A DNA stretch of 64,000 bases from Agromyces larvae (GCF_022811705.1 NZ_CP094528.1:868001-932000); one strand, 5' to 3'. Counted from the stretch's first letter, positions 1 through 9,436 are shown. Notes: generated by a model not told the origin, from the sequence alone. Numbers and translations are program-made.

Positions 1-1
1 C

Positions 2-478
2 GCGATCGGGGAGGGTCTCGCGATCGCAGGTACCGGAGCGGTGGTGGCCGGTGCAGCCGCGAGCGAGCTCGGCGGCTACATCGCATCCGCATCGCAGGTG
101 GAGATCTGGCAGGCGACCGGACCGGACCGTGGAGACGGCCGCTCGGCGGACGGGAGATATGCCGGCGGGTCGAAGGCCTGGGAAGACTCCAAGGCGCTCG
201 AGCAGGAAAAGCTCGACGAGCTGTCCGAGGATCTCGGCGTGGAGATCGAGCGGAGGCAGGTTGTCGCGCATGTAGACGGCGAGCCGCAGAGCGGTCGGAA
301 ATACGATGGGCTCTTCGCCAACGGCGACGGTACCTATACCGGCGTCGAGATCAAAACAGGCAACGCGAAGTACGGCGGAACCCAGAAGGGCTTCGATCAA
401 CTCGTGTCACCGGAGAACCCGGCGACGGCGATCTTGGACGGCACGGTCATCAAGATCGTGGGCGTCATTGTCCGGTGA
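2..478 (+). CDS. C-terminal part of a polymorphic toxin with nuclease-like tip (5' partial)
   Basis: The frame is open from base 2, so the gene starts left of the window; the ATG at 41 is internal. The first residues are Ala/Gly-rich and hydrophobic (AIGEGLAIAGTGAVV), like the pre-toxin segment of WXG100/LXG-type or Rhs-like polymorphic toxins. The last ~80 residues contain RKYDGL followed about 15 residues later by GVEIKTGNAKYGG, i.e. a D...ExK arrangement as in PD-(D/E)xK-fold nucleases. A candidate immunity gene starts 15 bp downstream. The likely role is interbacterial DNA or RNA cleavage. The toxin call is inference from motif plus gene order; the full N-terminus is needed to name the delivery route. 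Confidence 0.6.
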   Translation, partial: AIGEGLAIAGTGAVVAGAAASELGGYIASASQVEIWQATGPDRGDGRSADGRYAGGSKAWEDSKALEQEKLDELSEDLGVEIERRQVVAHVDGEPQSGRKYDGLFANGDGTYTGVEIKTGNAKYGGTQKGFDQLVSPENPATAILDGTVIKIVGVIVR

Positions 479-493
479 GGGGTAGGAGGCGTT

Positions 494-964
494 ATGGCGG
501 TCGGTGACCGGGGTACCCACGTGGTGACGAGTAACGGCACGAGTAGAGGGGAACTGCTTGACTGGTTCCGCTCTTACAGGGAGCAGCTTCACCGGCACCT
601 CTCGCTTCTCGACGGCAAGAAGCGGTTTGCGCTTGAGCTCGGCGCTCTCCCACGAGGGAAGAACTGGCTGGACCTCGGCGCCGACTACGCCCCGCCTGAG
701 TACATCCAGTGCGCCGGCAGCGCAGACCGGATGGCGATTGAGGTGCGCGAGATCGGGCCTGACGGTGTCGCCCACCAGTACGCCATCGGACGTGGCGGTG
801 ACCGGAGCGGCGATCCCTCCGAGACCATCCAGTATGCCGAGCACCAGGTGATGGTGTACCCCGATGAAGTCTTCGGCCTGCATGAGGCGACCGGACTTTT
901 CTATGCCTACTTCCAGGACGGCACTATCCCGGCGTCGTACGCGCGTCGCGAGTTGAGCCTCTAG
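494..964 (+). CDS. Candidate immunity protein (Imm1-like) for the upstream toxin
   Basis: 156 residues, no signal peptide or membrane segment, acidic and rich in aromatic residues, as expected for a cytosolic immunity protein. The C-terminal pattern (EVFGLHEATGLFYAY then a Pro and a final REL) resembles the Imm1 family seen beside deaminase and nuclease toxins; this is a resemblance by eye, not a search. It lies 15 bp after the toxin stop, and a small zinc-ribbon frame follows 4 bp after its own stop, so the three were probably co-transcribed. Start chosen at ATG 494, preceded by GGGGTAGGAGG. Its role would be to bind and block the toxin tip. Confidence 0.55.
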   Translation: MAVGDRGTHVVTSNGTSRGELLDWFRSYREQLHRHLSLLDGKKRFALELGALPRGKNWLDLGADYAPPEYIQCAGSADRMAIEVREIGPDGVAHQYAIGRGGDRSGDPSETIQYAEHQVMVYPDEVFGLHEATGLFYAYFQDGTIPASYARRELSL

Positions 965-968
965 TCGC

Positions 969-1676
969 ATGGACGACGTGCTGGAGTACGCGACGGCGAC
1001 CTGCGATGTGTGCCTGCACCCGATGCAGGCGCGGGGACTGGGCGATCACGCCTGGTGGGCGTGCGAGACGTGCGGGATCGTGAGCGTCGCGGTAGGTCAG
1101 CCCTCATCCGCGGCCGCCGGCTCATCGTCCAGACCGTCCGCCGAGGTGGCGTCGTTCTCGATTCCGAAGTCGGCGAGCGTGCTGTGGGGGGTTGCGGGTG
1201 CTGCGTCGCAGGCGCGGATCGTGCAGGCGCATCATGCGGCGGTTGCGGAGGCGGTTGCGTTTCTCGAGCGGGAGGTTGCGGCGACGCGCACGGGCGCAAC
1301 GGCGGGCGACGGCGCGGTTGCGCAGGTCGGCGTAGCGGGGGTGATCGCGACCGCGTTCGATCATTTCGACAGTCGGGCGGGTGATCCGCATTTGCACACG
1401 CATGTCGTGATCAGCAACAAGGTGCAGACGGTGCTCGACGGCAGGTGGCGTTCGCTCGACGGACGGCCGGTGCATGCGGCGGTCGTTGCACTGTCGGAGC
1501 TGCATGAGGCGCTGTTCGCGGACGCGCTCACCCGCGCGCTCGGGCTGGGGTGGGAGGAGCGTGCGCGCGGGGCGGCGACCGCAATCCGGCGTGGGCGATC
1601 GCGGCGGTACCCGAGGAGCTGGTTACCGAGTTCTCGACGCGGGCGCGGCACATCGATGCCGAGACCGATCGGCTGA
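969..1676 (+). pseudogene. Zinc-ribbon small protein fused in frame to an N-truncated MobF/TrwC relaxase fragment
   Basis: Residues 1-42 form a small zinc-ribbon (CDVC about 20 residues before CETC) that belongs with the toxin/immunity genes. From about residue 57 the reading changes to the relaxase core: FSIPKSASVLWG, HHAAVAEAVAFLEREV and the metal-binding triad DPHLHTHVV, all typical of actinobacterial TraA/TrwC relaxases. The relaxase N-terminus with the catalytic tyrosines is absent. The relaxase frame breaks near 1570: WEERARG continues as GDRNPAW in the +2 frame (next feature), so the last ~35 residues here are out-of-frame. Together these look like a deletion fusion plus a one-base frameshift, leaving a non-functional relaxase. 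Confidence 0.7.
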
Positions 1677-4294
1677 TCGAGGCGTTCGTGCAGGCGCACG
1701 GTCACCGGCCCGGCAAGGCCACGATCATGAAGCTGCGCGCGCAGGCAACGCTTGCGACGCGGCCGCCGAAGGAGTTGCGGTCGCTCGCCGAGCTCACCGC
1801 CGCGTGGCGTGAGCGCGCAGCGCGGATCCTCGGGGTGGATGCGACCACCTGGGCAGGGCAGACGATCGAGCGCGCCACCCCATCACGGATGCTGCGGGCC
1901 GAAGACGTCCCGCTCTCTGAGGTCGAGCGGCTTGCGGCGAGCGTGGTCGCGACGGTGAGCGAGAAGCGCTCGACCTGGCGGCACTGGAATCTCGCCGCTG
2001 AGGCGGCGCGTCAGACGATGGGGTGGCGGTTCGCCGAGGCATCCGATCGTGAAGCCGTGATCGGGCTCGTGGTCGACGCAGCCGAGCGGCGCTCGTTGCA
2101 ACTCACGCCACCCGAGCTCGCAGCCAGCTCTGCGCCGTTCCGGCGAGCGGATGCCTCGTCGGTGTTCCGCCCGAAGCACTCAACGGTATTCACCTCGACC
2201 GCGGTGATCGACGCCGAGGCGAGACTCCTCGACCGCGCCGCCGACGAGAGCGGCCCCCGGATCGACCCGGCGTCCGTGCGCTCAGCCGCGCGCGGGAAGC
2301 TGCCCGGCGGGGGTTCGCTCGCGGGCGAGCAGCTCGCGGCCCTGCAACATGTCGGCGAATCGGGCCGGGTCATCGACGTCCTCGTCGGCCCGGCCGGGGC
2401 GGGCAAGACGACCGCGATGAACGTGCTGCGGCACGCGTGGGAGGCCGAGCACGGAATGGGTTCCGTCGTCGGGCTTGCGCCGTCTGCGGTCGCGGCGCAG
2501 GTGCTCGCCGACGATCTCGGCATCGCGACCGAGAACCTGGCGAAGTGGTGGCAGAACCACCTCGTGCACAACGCAGACTTCCGTCCAGGTCAGCTCGTGA
2601 TCATCGACGAGGCATCCCTCGCCGGCACGTCGTCACTGGATCGCGTGACCGCGCTCGCGGCGGCTGCCGGCGCGAAGGTAGTGCTCGTCGGCGATCACGC
2701 GCAGTTGCAGTCGGTCGACGCGGGTGGTGCGTTCGCGATGCTGGTGCACGAGCGGGCGGATGCCCCGGAGCTGGTCGACGTGCACCGATTCGTGCACGAG
2801 TGGGAGAAGACGGCGTCGCTCAGCCTGCGGAACGGCGACGCGGACGCGATCGACACGTATGTGGCGCACGGTCGGGTGCGGGACGGCAGCACCGAGGACA
2901 TGGCGGATGCCGCGTACGCCGGCTGGCGCGCGGACGTTCGCTCAGGCCGCGCGACGGTACTGATCAGCGACTCCAACGAAGCTGTCGCCGCGCTCAACCT
3001 GCGTGCGCGGAACGAGCTCATCCTTGATGGCCGGGTCGACGCGACCCGCGAGGCGCCGCTGCACGACGGCAGCGCCGCCGCGATCGGCGATACCGTCATC
3101 ACGCGGCGGAACGATCGCGGGCTGCGCGCCGGGCGCCGGTGGGTGCGCAATGGCGACGGCTGGATCGTCACTCAGGTTCGACGCGATGGGGGACTCGAGG
3201 CACGACTGGCCGCGCGCCGGTGGGGGAGCAGCGTGATCCTGCCCGCAGGGTACGTCGCCGAGCATGTCGAGCTCGGGTACGCGGTGACCTCGCATCGCGC
3301 GCAGGGCATCACCACCGGCACGGCGCACATCGTGGTCGCGCCGGGGATGACCCGGGAGAACCTCTATGTCGCGATGACCAGGGGTCGCGAGGCGAACACC
3401 GCGTACGTCGCTGTCGACCGTCCCGACCTCGCCCACGTCGGACCGAGACCGGGCGACGCTGCCGAGGCGTCGGCGCGAAGCATCCTTGCGGGAGTGCTGC
3501 ACCATGTCGGCGCCGAGCTCTCCGCGCACGAGACCCTCGCGGCCGAGCAGGACGCGTGGGGCTCGATTGCTCAGCTCGCCGCGGAGTACGAGACCATCGC
3601 CGCGGCCGCCCAGCACGAGCGGTGGGCCGCGCTCGTGCGTGAATGCGGACTGTCGCCGGATGCCGCGGAGCAGGCGATCAGCTCCGACGCGTTCGGCCCG
3701 CTCGGTGCGGAACTCCGGCGGGCGGAGGCACAACGCCTCGACGTCGGTCGCGTGCTCGCGAGCGTGGTTCAGACGCGCGGGTTCGAAGACGCCCAGGATG
3801 TCGCGGCCGTCCTTCGGGCCCGGGTCGCCGCCGCGACAGCTCGGGCGATCGCCGCGCGCGGCGGGCGATCCCGGCAGGCGCCTCGCCTGATCGGCGGACT
3901 CATTCCGCCGGCGCGCGGGCCGATGGACGAGGAGATGAGCCGCGCGCTTGGGGAACGCGCGCGACTCATCGATGGTCGGGCTCGCGCGGTGCTCGATCGC
4001 GCCCTCGTTCGACGCGAGCCGTGGGTCCTCGCACTCGGTGAACCGCCTCGCGGTACGGCGCTGGGGGAGTGGCGTCGGCATGCGTGCACGGTCGCCGCGT
4101 ACCGGGATCGGTACCGAGTTGTCGGAGTCCACCCGCTCGGGACGGCCCCACTCACCACGTCTCAGGAGGCAGACGCGGCACGCGCGCGGGCCGCGCTCGA
4201 AGCGGCCGTGCGCGTCTCGAGGCAGTCCAGTGCCAGCGACGCAGACGAGCCGATCGTCCCGGCGATGCTTCCGAATCAGGCGATCCGGTTCTAA
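1550..4294 (+). pseudogene. traA: TraA/TrwC relaxase-helicase, helicase part (continuation after frameshift)
   Basis: Continues the relaxase from GDRNPAWAIAAVPEELV (about 1570) to the taa at 4292; the GTG at 1550 is only the first possible start in this frame. It contains the RecD-like helicase: Walker A GPAGAGKTT near 2390-2415, Walker B VIIDEASLAGT near 2600, VVLVGDHAQLQSV, and the C-terminal YAVTSHRAQGITTGTAH and AMTRGREAN motifs of superfamily 1 helicases. The family normally nicks oriT with the N-terminal domain and unwinds with this one during conjugation. Without the N-terminal tyrosines and with a broken frame it should not mobilise DNA, though the helicase frame itself is intact. It marks a decayed integrative conjugative element. 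Confidence 0.75.
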
Positions 4295-4296
4295 CG

Positions 4297-4318
4297 TTCG
4301 GATCAGGCAACGTCCGAA
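4297..4318 (+). terminator. Short hairpin after the helicase stop
   Basis: TTCGGA and TCCGAA form a 6-bp stem with a 10-nt loop starting 2 bp after the stop codon. There is no clear T-run, so termination is only possible. Confidence 0.25.
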
Positions 4319-4408
4319 GGCGCTATCGCAGATTGCGGTGCTATCAGCTCCGGAGTATCCGGCGGCTCTCCAGTAAGTCCTTGTTGCCGAGACTTGGAGG
4401 GCTGCAGC

Positions 4409-4810
4409 ATGTTCGGATTCGTGTGGGCGATCATCGCGCGGGGTCGCGCGGTTCTGCGCTTCATGCCGACCAATCTCGTGCTCGACGCACTGCACACGCG
4501 GCGTGGGCTCAAGTGGGGCGTGCCCGCGATGCTCCTCGCTGTCGTCTACGGTCTCGCCGCGGCCGCATGCGCCGGAGTCGCCGAGCGCGGTGGCCCGGGG
4601 TGGGCGAACCTGCTGGTGCTGCTGTTCGTCTGGAACGCGCTGAAGTTCATCGTCGCCGGCCCGATCACGCTGATGCGGCTCATCCGGGTGCGGGCTTCCG
4701 AGGCCCGAGAGCGTCGCCGCGCGGCCGCGTCGCACGGTCGACGGGAAAGCAGCGAAACGGATGCCTCCGAGCTGCGTCCAGCTCGTGAAGATGCGGAACT
4801 CGTGCGCTGA
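4409..4810 (+). CDS. Small membrane protein of conjugative-element type
   Basis: About 133 residues from ATG 4409, chosen because GGAGG lies 9 bp upstream (4396-4400); an upstream GTG in the same frame has no such site. Two hydrophobic segments are visible, WGVPAMLLAVVYGLAAAACA and NLLVLLFVWNALKFIVAGPI, followed by a basic cytoplasmic tail rich in Arg and Ser. Proteins with this MFGFVWAIIARGRAVLRFMP start accompany TraA-type relaxases in actinobacterial mobile elements and are often labelled sulfate permease without support; that is recalled family knowledge. No transport function can be seen. It sits downstream of the relaxase remnant and probably belonged to the same element. Confidence 0.55.
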   Translation: MFGFVWAIIARGRAVLRFMPTNLVLDALHTRRGLKWGVPAMLLAVVYGLAAAACAGVAERGGPGWANLLVLLFVWNALKFIVAGPITLMRLIRVRASEARERRRAAASHGRRESSETDASELRPAREDAELVR

Positions 4811-4918
4811 CGAGGCATCCGCTGTCCGTGGTGTTCTCGTGCACCGGCGATGCGTCGCCGGTGCACCTGCTGTTCGCGGAAGTCTGGTGCTACGAAATTC
4901 CGCGATCAGGAGGCATCC

Positions 4919-5185
4919 ATGTCGGTCCCGCACGAGCAGTTCGATGATCTCCTCAGCCGTGTCGGGCTGGCGGCCCTGTTCTACTACCCCGAGATCGCCG
5001 TCGACGATGACGAGTACGACCTGCAGAAGGACATCGCGTTCTGCATGGAGCCCGTCGAAGGCATCGACGCCGAGGACTTCGATCGGCTCCGCGCCCTGGT
5101 AGGCCGGGTGATCACGAACCCGAGCGCGCACCGGTCGGAGTTGCTCGAGCTGGTGATGGAGCTCGCGCCGCACGGCGACGAATGA
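4919..5185 (+). CDS. Small acidic hypothetical protein
   Basis: 88 residues from ATG 4919 (MSVPHEQFDD), preceded by CAGGAGG at 4908-4914; the longer frame from 4850 lacks a ribosome site. The protein is acidic with no membrane segment, signal peptide or known motif. It ends 10 bp before the next gene and follows the membrane protein by about 110 bp, so it was likely part of the conjugative-element operon. Function unknown. Confidence 0.5.
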   Translation: MSVPHEQFDDLLSRVGLAALFYYPEIAVDDDEYDLQKDIAFCMEPVEGIDAEDFDRLRALVGRVITNPSAHRSELLELVMELAPHGDE

Positions 5186-5195
5186 GGCATCCGTC

Positions 5196-6491
5196 ATGGC
5201 CAGACCCGATCGCGACGAGGCGCAGGCAGCGTTTGACGCGGATGCGGCGCGGGAGGCAGCGAAGCGCGCGCGCACGCGGGACGCGAAGCGGCGCTGGCGT
5301 GAGGCGAACCGCGAACACGTCGCCGAGAAGATTCGGGAGTGGAAGCAGGAGCATCCAGAGCGGGTTCGTGAGCTGAACCGGCGCTGGCGAGAGCAGCATC
5401 TCGATCGCGCGCGGGAGCAGAACCGCGAGTACTGGCGCCGGACGGCTGCGCGGAAGCGTCGTCAGGCAGAGACGCGTCGGAAGAGTCGCGAGCGGGCGAA
5501 GGCGTGGCGGCAGGAGCATCCGGAGCGGGTTCGGGCGTACCAGCAGCGCTGGGTCGAGGAGAACCGCGACAAAGTGCGCGAGTACGCCAACCGGTACTAC
5601 GCGACGCATCGTGACGAAGTGAATGCGCGGGCGGCTGCGCGGCGGGATGCCGACCCCGAGCGCACGAAGCGCACGAAGAAGGAATGGGCCGAGCGGAACA
5701 AGGAGCGCCGGGCGGATTATCAGCGGAACCGTCGCAGTAACCCCGACGTGTACCAGGCCGAATTGGAGGCGAACGCGGCGGCCCGTCGTCTGAAGCGGGC
5801 GCTGATGCGGGAGGGCCTGCCGCCGAAGCGGGTGCATCCGGTCACGGCGGCGGAGCGGCGGGCGAACGAGCGCGAGGCGGCGGAGTACTTCGATGACCCG
5901 GAGCTGAACGAGCACCTGCGGCAGTTCACGGTGTTCCAGGCGACGCTGACCGAGCACATGCTCGCGCACGGGGCGCGAATGCGGGAGTTTGCGGAGGCGT
6001 ACGCGGAACGGCGGGCGCGGATGGGACTGCCGGCTGCGGATGTCGAGCGCATCACGTATGCGCGGGCAGTCGAGGTCGTCCTCGCGGAGCTGGGGCGGGT
6101 GGATCTGCTGACGAGCGCGGATGTCGCGGCGGCCGTGCGCGGAACGCGAGTGGTGGTGCGGCGGGAGGAGCGGCGGGAGCAGTTCGAGCAGCTGGTGAGT
6201 GCGCTCGTCCTGCTTGTCGAACACGACACAATACGGTTGCAGAAGGAGGCGGCGTTCGAGAATCGCGCGCGTCGCGAGCGTGGACGACCGTCCGTGTCTG
6301 TTGATTCGCTTGTCGTGCAGCTTGCGACGGAGGAGTTGCTGTCCAAACTCGCCATCGATCGACTCACGGTCGAAGACGCGCGCGCGGCCGGTCGGCTGGC
6401 GAAGGCCCGCCTCGGCGCCGACGCGTGTGCGGCAGTGGTTGCGAGCAGTGGGATGCACCGTGATGCGCGGCACTTCAACTTCAACGGATGA
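5196..6491 (+). CDS. Charged repeat/coiled-coil protein of unknown function
   Basis: 431 residues. The N-terminal ~190 residues are extremely rich in Arg, Glu, Lys and Trp and contain degenerate repeats of about 20 residues with the core hPERVR(E/A)-x-x-x-R-W, e.g. EHPERVRELNRRW and EHPERVRAYQQRW. They are predicted by eye to form long charged helices. The C-terminal ~230 residues are helical and alanine-rich without a motif I recognise. It starts 10 bp after the preceding gene, so they are probably co-transcribed. The basic face could bind nucleic acid, but that is inference. Such proteins are common in cargo of actinobacterial mobile elements. Confidence 0.5.
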   Translation: MARPDRDEAQAAFDADAAREAAKRARTRDAKRRWREANREHVAEKIREWKQEHPERVRELNRRWREQHLDRAREQNREYWRRTAARKRRQAETRRKSRERAKAWRQEHPERVRAYQQRWVEENRDKVREYANRYYATHRDEVNARAAARRDADPERTKRTKKEWAERNKERRADYQRNRRSNPDVYQAELEANAAARRLKRALMREGLPPKRVHPVTAAERRANEREAAEYFDDPELNEHLRQFTVFQATLTEHMLAHGARMREFAEAYAERRARMGLPAADVERITYARAVEVVLAELGRVDLLTSADVAAAVRGTRVVVRREERREQFEQLVSALVLLVEHDTIRLQKEAAFENRARRERGRPSVSVDSLVVQLATEELLSKLAIDRLTVEDARAAGRLAKARLGADACAAVVASSGMHRDARHFNFNG

Positions 6492-6660
6492 TCGGCACTG
6501 TCGGTCACGCCCGGTGCCGCTCGGAGTGTGATCAATCCTCCTTGCGTCGCAGTGGCTAGAATCCCTGACGATCAGATGCGCTTTGTTGTGCCGCTTCGAC
6601 TGGCGCATGCGCTTTCGGGTTGAGGCACCTACACGACCAGGGCGCTCAGCGCGGTTGTGC

Positions 6661-7152
6661 TCATCCGAGAAGGATTAGCCCAAACGGCGGGTCGACATCC
6701 GCCGCCGATCGGTTCGCCCTATGATCGAACACATGTTCTATGGAGTCTGCAGCGGAGAGCGGCGGAACGTGCTCCCACACGCGAATCACATACCAGCCAG
6801 CGTTAACGAGCGCATCGTTTGCGCGCAGGTCCCGTTCTACTGTTCGAGCGAGCTTGGGTCCCCAGTAGCTGGAGTTGACCGAGGGGGGCCTGCTATGCAG
6901 TGGACAAGAATGCCAAAAGCAGCCGTCGATGAAGATCGCGACTCGCTTTCGCGTGAACACGATGTCTGGGCGCACCACACCTGTGGCAAGCTGCAGGCGC
7001 ATGTCTTTGCGGAATCTGAAGCCGCGCGCGTGGAGTTCGGAACGAATCGCTCGTTCCGGACCAGTATCGGTACGCTTGATGGCTCGCATGTTGCGGGCGC
7101 GACCCGGCGTAGGGAGAACCTTGAGTGTGACTTGCCGCTCGTCTCGCAACAC
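6661..7152 (-). CDS. vsr: Very short patch repair (Vsr) endonuclease
   Basis: 163 residues. The N-terminal NMRAIKRTDTGPE, then RPDIVFTRKRVAIFIDGCFWHSCP and GWYVIRVWEH match the Vsr family: the metal-binding Asp in RPD (about 63), the FxDGCFWHxC zinc/active-site loop (76-83) and the C-terminal helix-strand. Vsr nicks T:G mismatches created by deamination of 5-methylcytosine, protecting sites methylated by a partner C5 methylase. That partner is the divergent gene starting 90 bp away. The annotated GTG start is uncertain; the ATG at 7089 (MRAIKRT) would give the more usual family start. It opens the low-GC defence-like island. Confidence 0.88.
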   Translation of the reverse strand: MLRDERQVTLKVLPTPGRARNMRAIKRTDTGPERAIRSELHARGFRFRKDMRLQLATGVVRPDIVFTRKRVAIFIDGCFWHSCPLHSRPPSVNSSYWGPKLARTVERDLRANDALVNAGWYVIRVWEHVPPLSAADSIEHVFDHRANRSAADVDPPFGLILLG

Positions 7153-7241
7153 GACCGGGGCACCTTAGTTGAGAATCAGAAGGGCGCCAAGATACATGGC
7201 AGCCAGTCTTCCATCCACCGCTACGTTCCGGGGAGCCATCA

Positions 7242-8492
7242 GTGACCAGCTTGCGCACAGTTGAGATTTGCGCGGGCGCCGGGGGACAAGCGCTCGGACT
7301 GCACAAGGCTGGATTCCGCCATGACCTCGCAGTGGAAATAGACCCGACCGCTGCCGAAACGCTGCGTCAGAACTTGGGTGGAGAAGTCGCCGTGGGCGAT
7401 GTTGCCGATATTGGTGTCTGGCGACCAGCTGACTATGAAGGGGTGGACCTTCTCGCGGGCGGAGTTCCGTGTCCGCCGTTTTCGATCGCTGGCAAGCAGC
7501 TGGGTTCATCCGATGAACGAGATCTCTTCGCGTGGGCCGTCGAGCAAGTTGCTGTAATGCGGCCGCGGGCGCTCATGCTGGAGAATGTTCGGGGGCTCGC
7601 GGCTGCTCGATTCTCCGGCTATCGACAGCGTGTGCTCGATCGATTGGCGCAGCTAGGCTACGTTGCGGACTGGCGGCTCTTGCACGCGGCCGATTTTGGT
7701 GTGGCCCAACTGCGACCTCGATTCGTGCTCGTCGCCCTGCGTCCGGAAGACGCGGTGTACTTCCGTTGGCCGGAGGTCGCTGGCGAGCGTGTAACGGTAG
7801 GGGAGGAATTGCGCGACTTGATGTCAGCCAATGGTTGGGCACATGTCGACGACTGGGTTGCGCTAGCGGATGGGATCGGCCCAACGCTCGTTGGGGGAAG
7901 CAAGAAGCACGGTGGTGCAGACCTCGGCCCTACTCGCGCCAAGCGTGCCTGGGAAGCTCTTGGCGTCGACGGCAAGGGTATCGCTGATAGCGCACCAGAC
8001 AAGAACGCGCCGCACCCGACCGAACGGTTGCCCCGGCTCACCCTCGCGATGGTTGCACGCCTACAGGGATGGCGAGATTACGACGGCTGGGACTTCGCCG
8101 GCCGGAAGACATCCCAATACCGTCAGATCGGCAACGCGTTTCCGCCCCCGGTCGCGGAGGCAGTCGGCCGTGCAATTCGAGTCGCACTCGAGCATGCTGG
8201 CATGCCCCACGAGGTCCCAGAACTGAGCGCCGATATCCACGACCCGGTTTACCGAGCGCTCGCCGGCGCGGGAGACTTCGTGAGCATCGATCGGCTGACA
8301 GGTGCGCTGAACGAGTTCAGTCATGCTTCAGTCGAACGTCGACTGGCCATCCTTGCCCAGGATTTTGTAGTCGAGCAGCGTGTCACTCCATCGGGAACGA
8401 TGTATCGACTCGGCGAGTTCAAGGGGTTCACCGGTCAGGCCGACCATGAACGGCACGGCTACATCCAACAGTTCAAGAGCCGAATCAGTTAA
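7242..8492 (+). CDS. DNA (cytosine-5-)-methyltransferase, first of two
   Basis: 416 residues. Motif I EICAGAGGQALGL, motif IV GVPCPPFS with catalytic Cys77, motif VI MLENVRGL, motif VIII QLRPRFVLVAL and motif X RQIGNAFPPPVAEAVG are in the standard order for a C5 methylase. The target-recognition stretch lies between about residues 190 and 270. After motif X there are ~90 extra residues with a helical, winged-helix-like feel (RLTGALNEF, VEQRVTPSGTMYRLGEFKG), unusual for a plain Dcm. Start is GTG 7242 with GGGGAG just upstream. It pairs with the divergent Vsr gene and would mark host DNA for the neighbouring restriction-like genes. Confidence 0.9.
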   Translation: MTSLRTVEICAGAGGQALGLHKAGFRHDLAVEIDPTAAETLRQNLGGEVAVGDVADIGVWRPADYEGVDLLAGGVPCPPFSIAGKQLGSSDERDLFAWAVEQVAVMRPRALMLENVRGLAAARFSGYRQRVLDRLAQLGYVADWRLLHAADFGVAQLRPRFVLVALRPEDAVYFRWPEVAGERVTVGEELRDLMSANGWAHVDDWVALADGIGPTLVGGSKKHGGADLGPTRAKRAWEALGVDGKGIADSAPDKNAPHPTERLPRLTLAMVARLQGWRDYDGWDFAGRKTSQYRQIGNAFPPPVAEAVGRAIRVALEHAGMPHEVPELSADIHDPVYRALAGAGDFVSIDRLTGALNEFSHASVERRLAILAQDFVVEQRVTPSGTMYRLGEFKGFTGQADHERHGYIQQFKSRIS

Positions 8493-8536
8493 TCCGGTGC
8501 TCGGTGGCGTGTGCCACAGACAAGGCCGCCGCTATG

Positions 8537-9436
8537 TCAGTCCGGCTCTTCAGGGATCGAACGCTCGACGTCTTCGATCCTGCTGTCCGGATCGGGTGTT
8601 TGCTGCCAGGACGGCAGCGGATCAGTCAGCGCCTCTCGCATCCGTGGAATCCCGTCCTCCACTACCTCGGGTGGGATCTCCAGTTTGCAGGTGGCCCAGC
8701 TCGCCGACGCATCTACGTCGCGAGGCGCATGTTCGATGATCCACTGGTTCGGGACGACCCCTATACCGACCACGACCAGTTCTGGATTGAGGCGAACCAG
8801 GACCAACGACCAGCTCTCATCGCGACGCATCACGTCGAACTCGTGCCGTGAGAGGTAGACCGCTATCCGGCCCTGCCGAGTCGTGCTTTTCACTTCGAGA
8901 TGATCCGCATTCCCACCTCTAACGACCTCGATGTCGTAGCCGTATCCGTCGGACCAAGCAGATACCTGCTCGACGCGCCCGGTTGTCCGCGATTTCAGCA
9001 GCTCAACCAATGCCGCTTCACCCGCAGCTCCGACACGTTCTCTCGCGGTTGTGTCGACCTTGCCCCAGCTCGAGACCAACTGCGCGTAGACGGCGTCCCC
9101 GTCGAGACCTAGCGCTGCCGCTACGCCTAAGACATCGGTTGGCAGTTCACCAGGTTCACTAACAAGCTGGTCCGCATCCCGCACCCAGGGAAGCTTGCCG
9201 TGTTCGAACAATGCACCGAGTATCCGCAGCGCCGCTGGAGTATCGCTCTCGAGGCTGTTGACGAGCCCAACTTCTCGCATCCACGCCAGCGCAGTCGCAT
9301 ACTGGGTCGGCGTGAGGTCGTCGTACGCCGGATGGCTTGTCAGCAGTGCTTGGGCTCGCGCCAGACCGCCACTTGAAGGAAGCAGTTCGAGCCATCTCTT
9401 CGCAGCCAGTAGGACGGGCTCAGGAGGAAGCCGCAT
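8537..9436 (-). CDS. DUF3883 (PD-(D/E)xK-like) protein, last gene of the ParB-SNF2 operon
   Basis: 299 residues from ATG 9436, 14 bp inside the end of the SNF2 gene, so translation is probably coupled; the longer frame to 9538 is only overlap. Residues 133-185 carry ERVGAAGEAALVELL, then GYDIEV and HLEVKSTTR: the conserved Gly/Glu helix and D168...E181-x-K183 of the DUF3883 domain, which belongs to the restriction-endonuclease fold and occurs at the end of helicases and McrB-like proteins in defence loci. The N-terminal ~125 residues are helical with no motif I recognise. The likely job is DNA cleavage or binding directed by the SNF2 motor. Confidence 0.7.
   Translation of the reverse strand: MRLPPEPVLLAAKRWLELLPSSGGLARAQALLTSHPAYDDLTPTQYATALAWMREVGLVNSLESDTPAALRILGALFEHGKLPWVRDADQLVSEPGELPTDVLGVAAALGLDGDAVYAQLVSSWGKVDTTARERVGAAGEAALVELLKSRTTGRVEQVSAWSDGYGYDIEVVRGGNADHLEVKSTTRQGRIAVYLSRHEFDVMRRDESWSLVLVRLNPELVVVGIGVVPNQWIIEHAPRDVDASASWATCKLEIPPEVVEDGIPRMREALTDPLPSWQQTPDPDSRIEDVERSIPEEPD

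Noticed and set aside
2942..5275. 777-codon open frame on the minus strand opposite the helicase
   Set aside because: It is the antisense shadow of the relaxase-helicase and small genes; Arg/His-rich with no domain, while the plus strand has clear helicase motifs.
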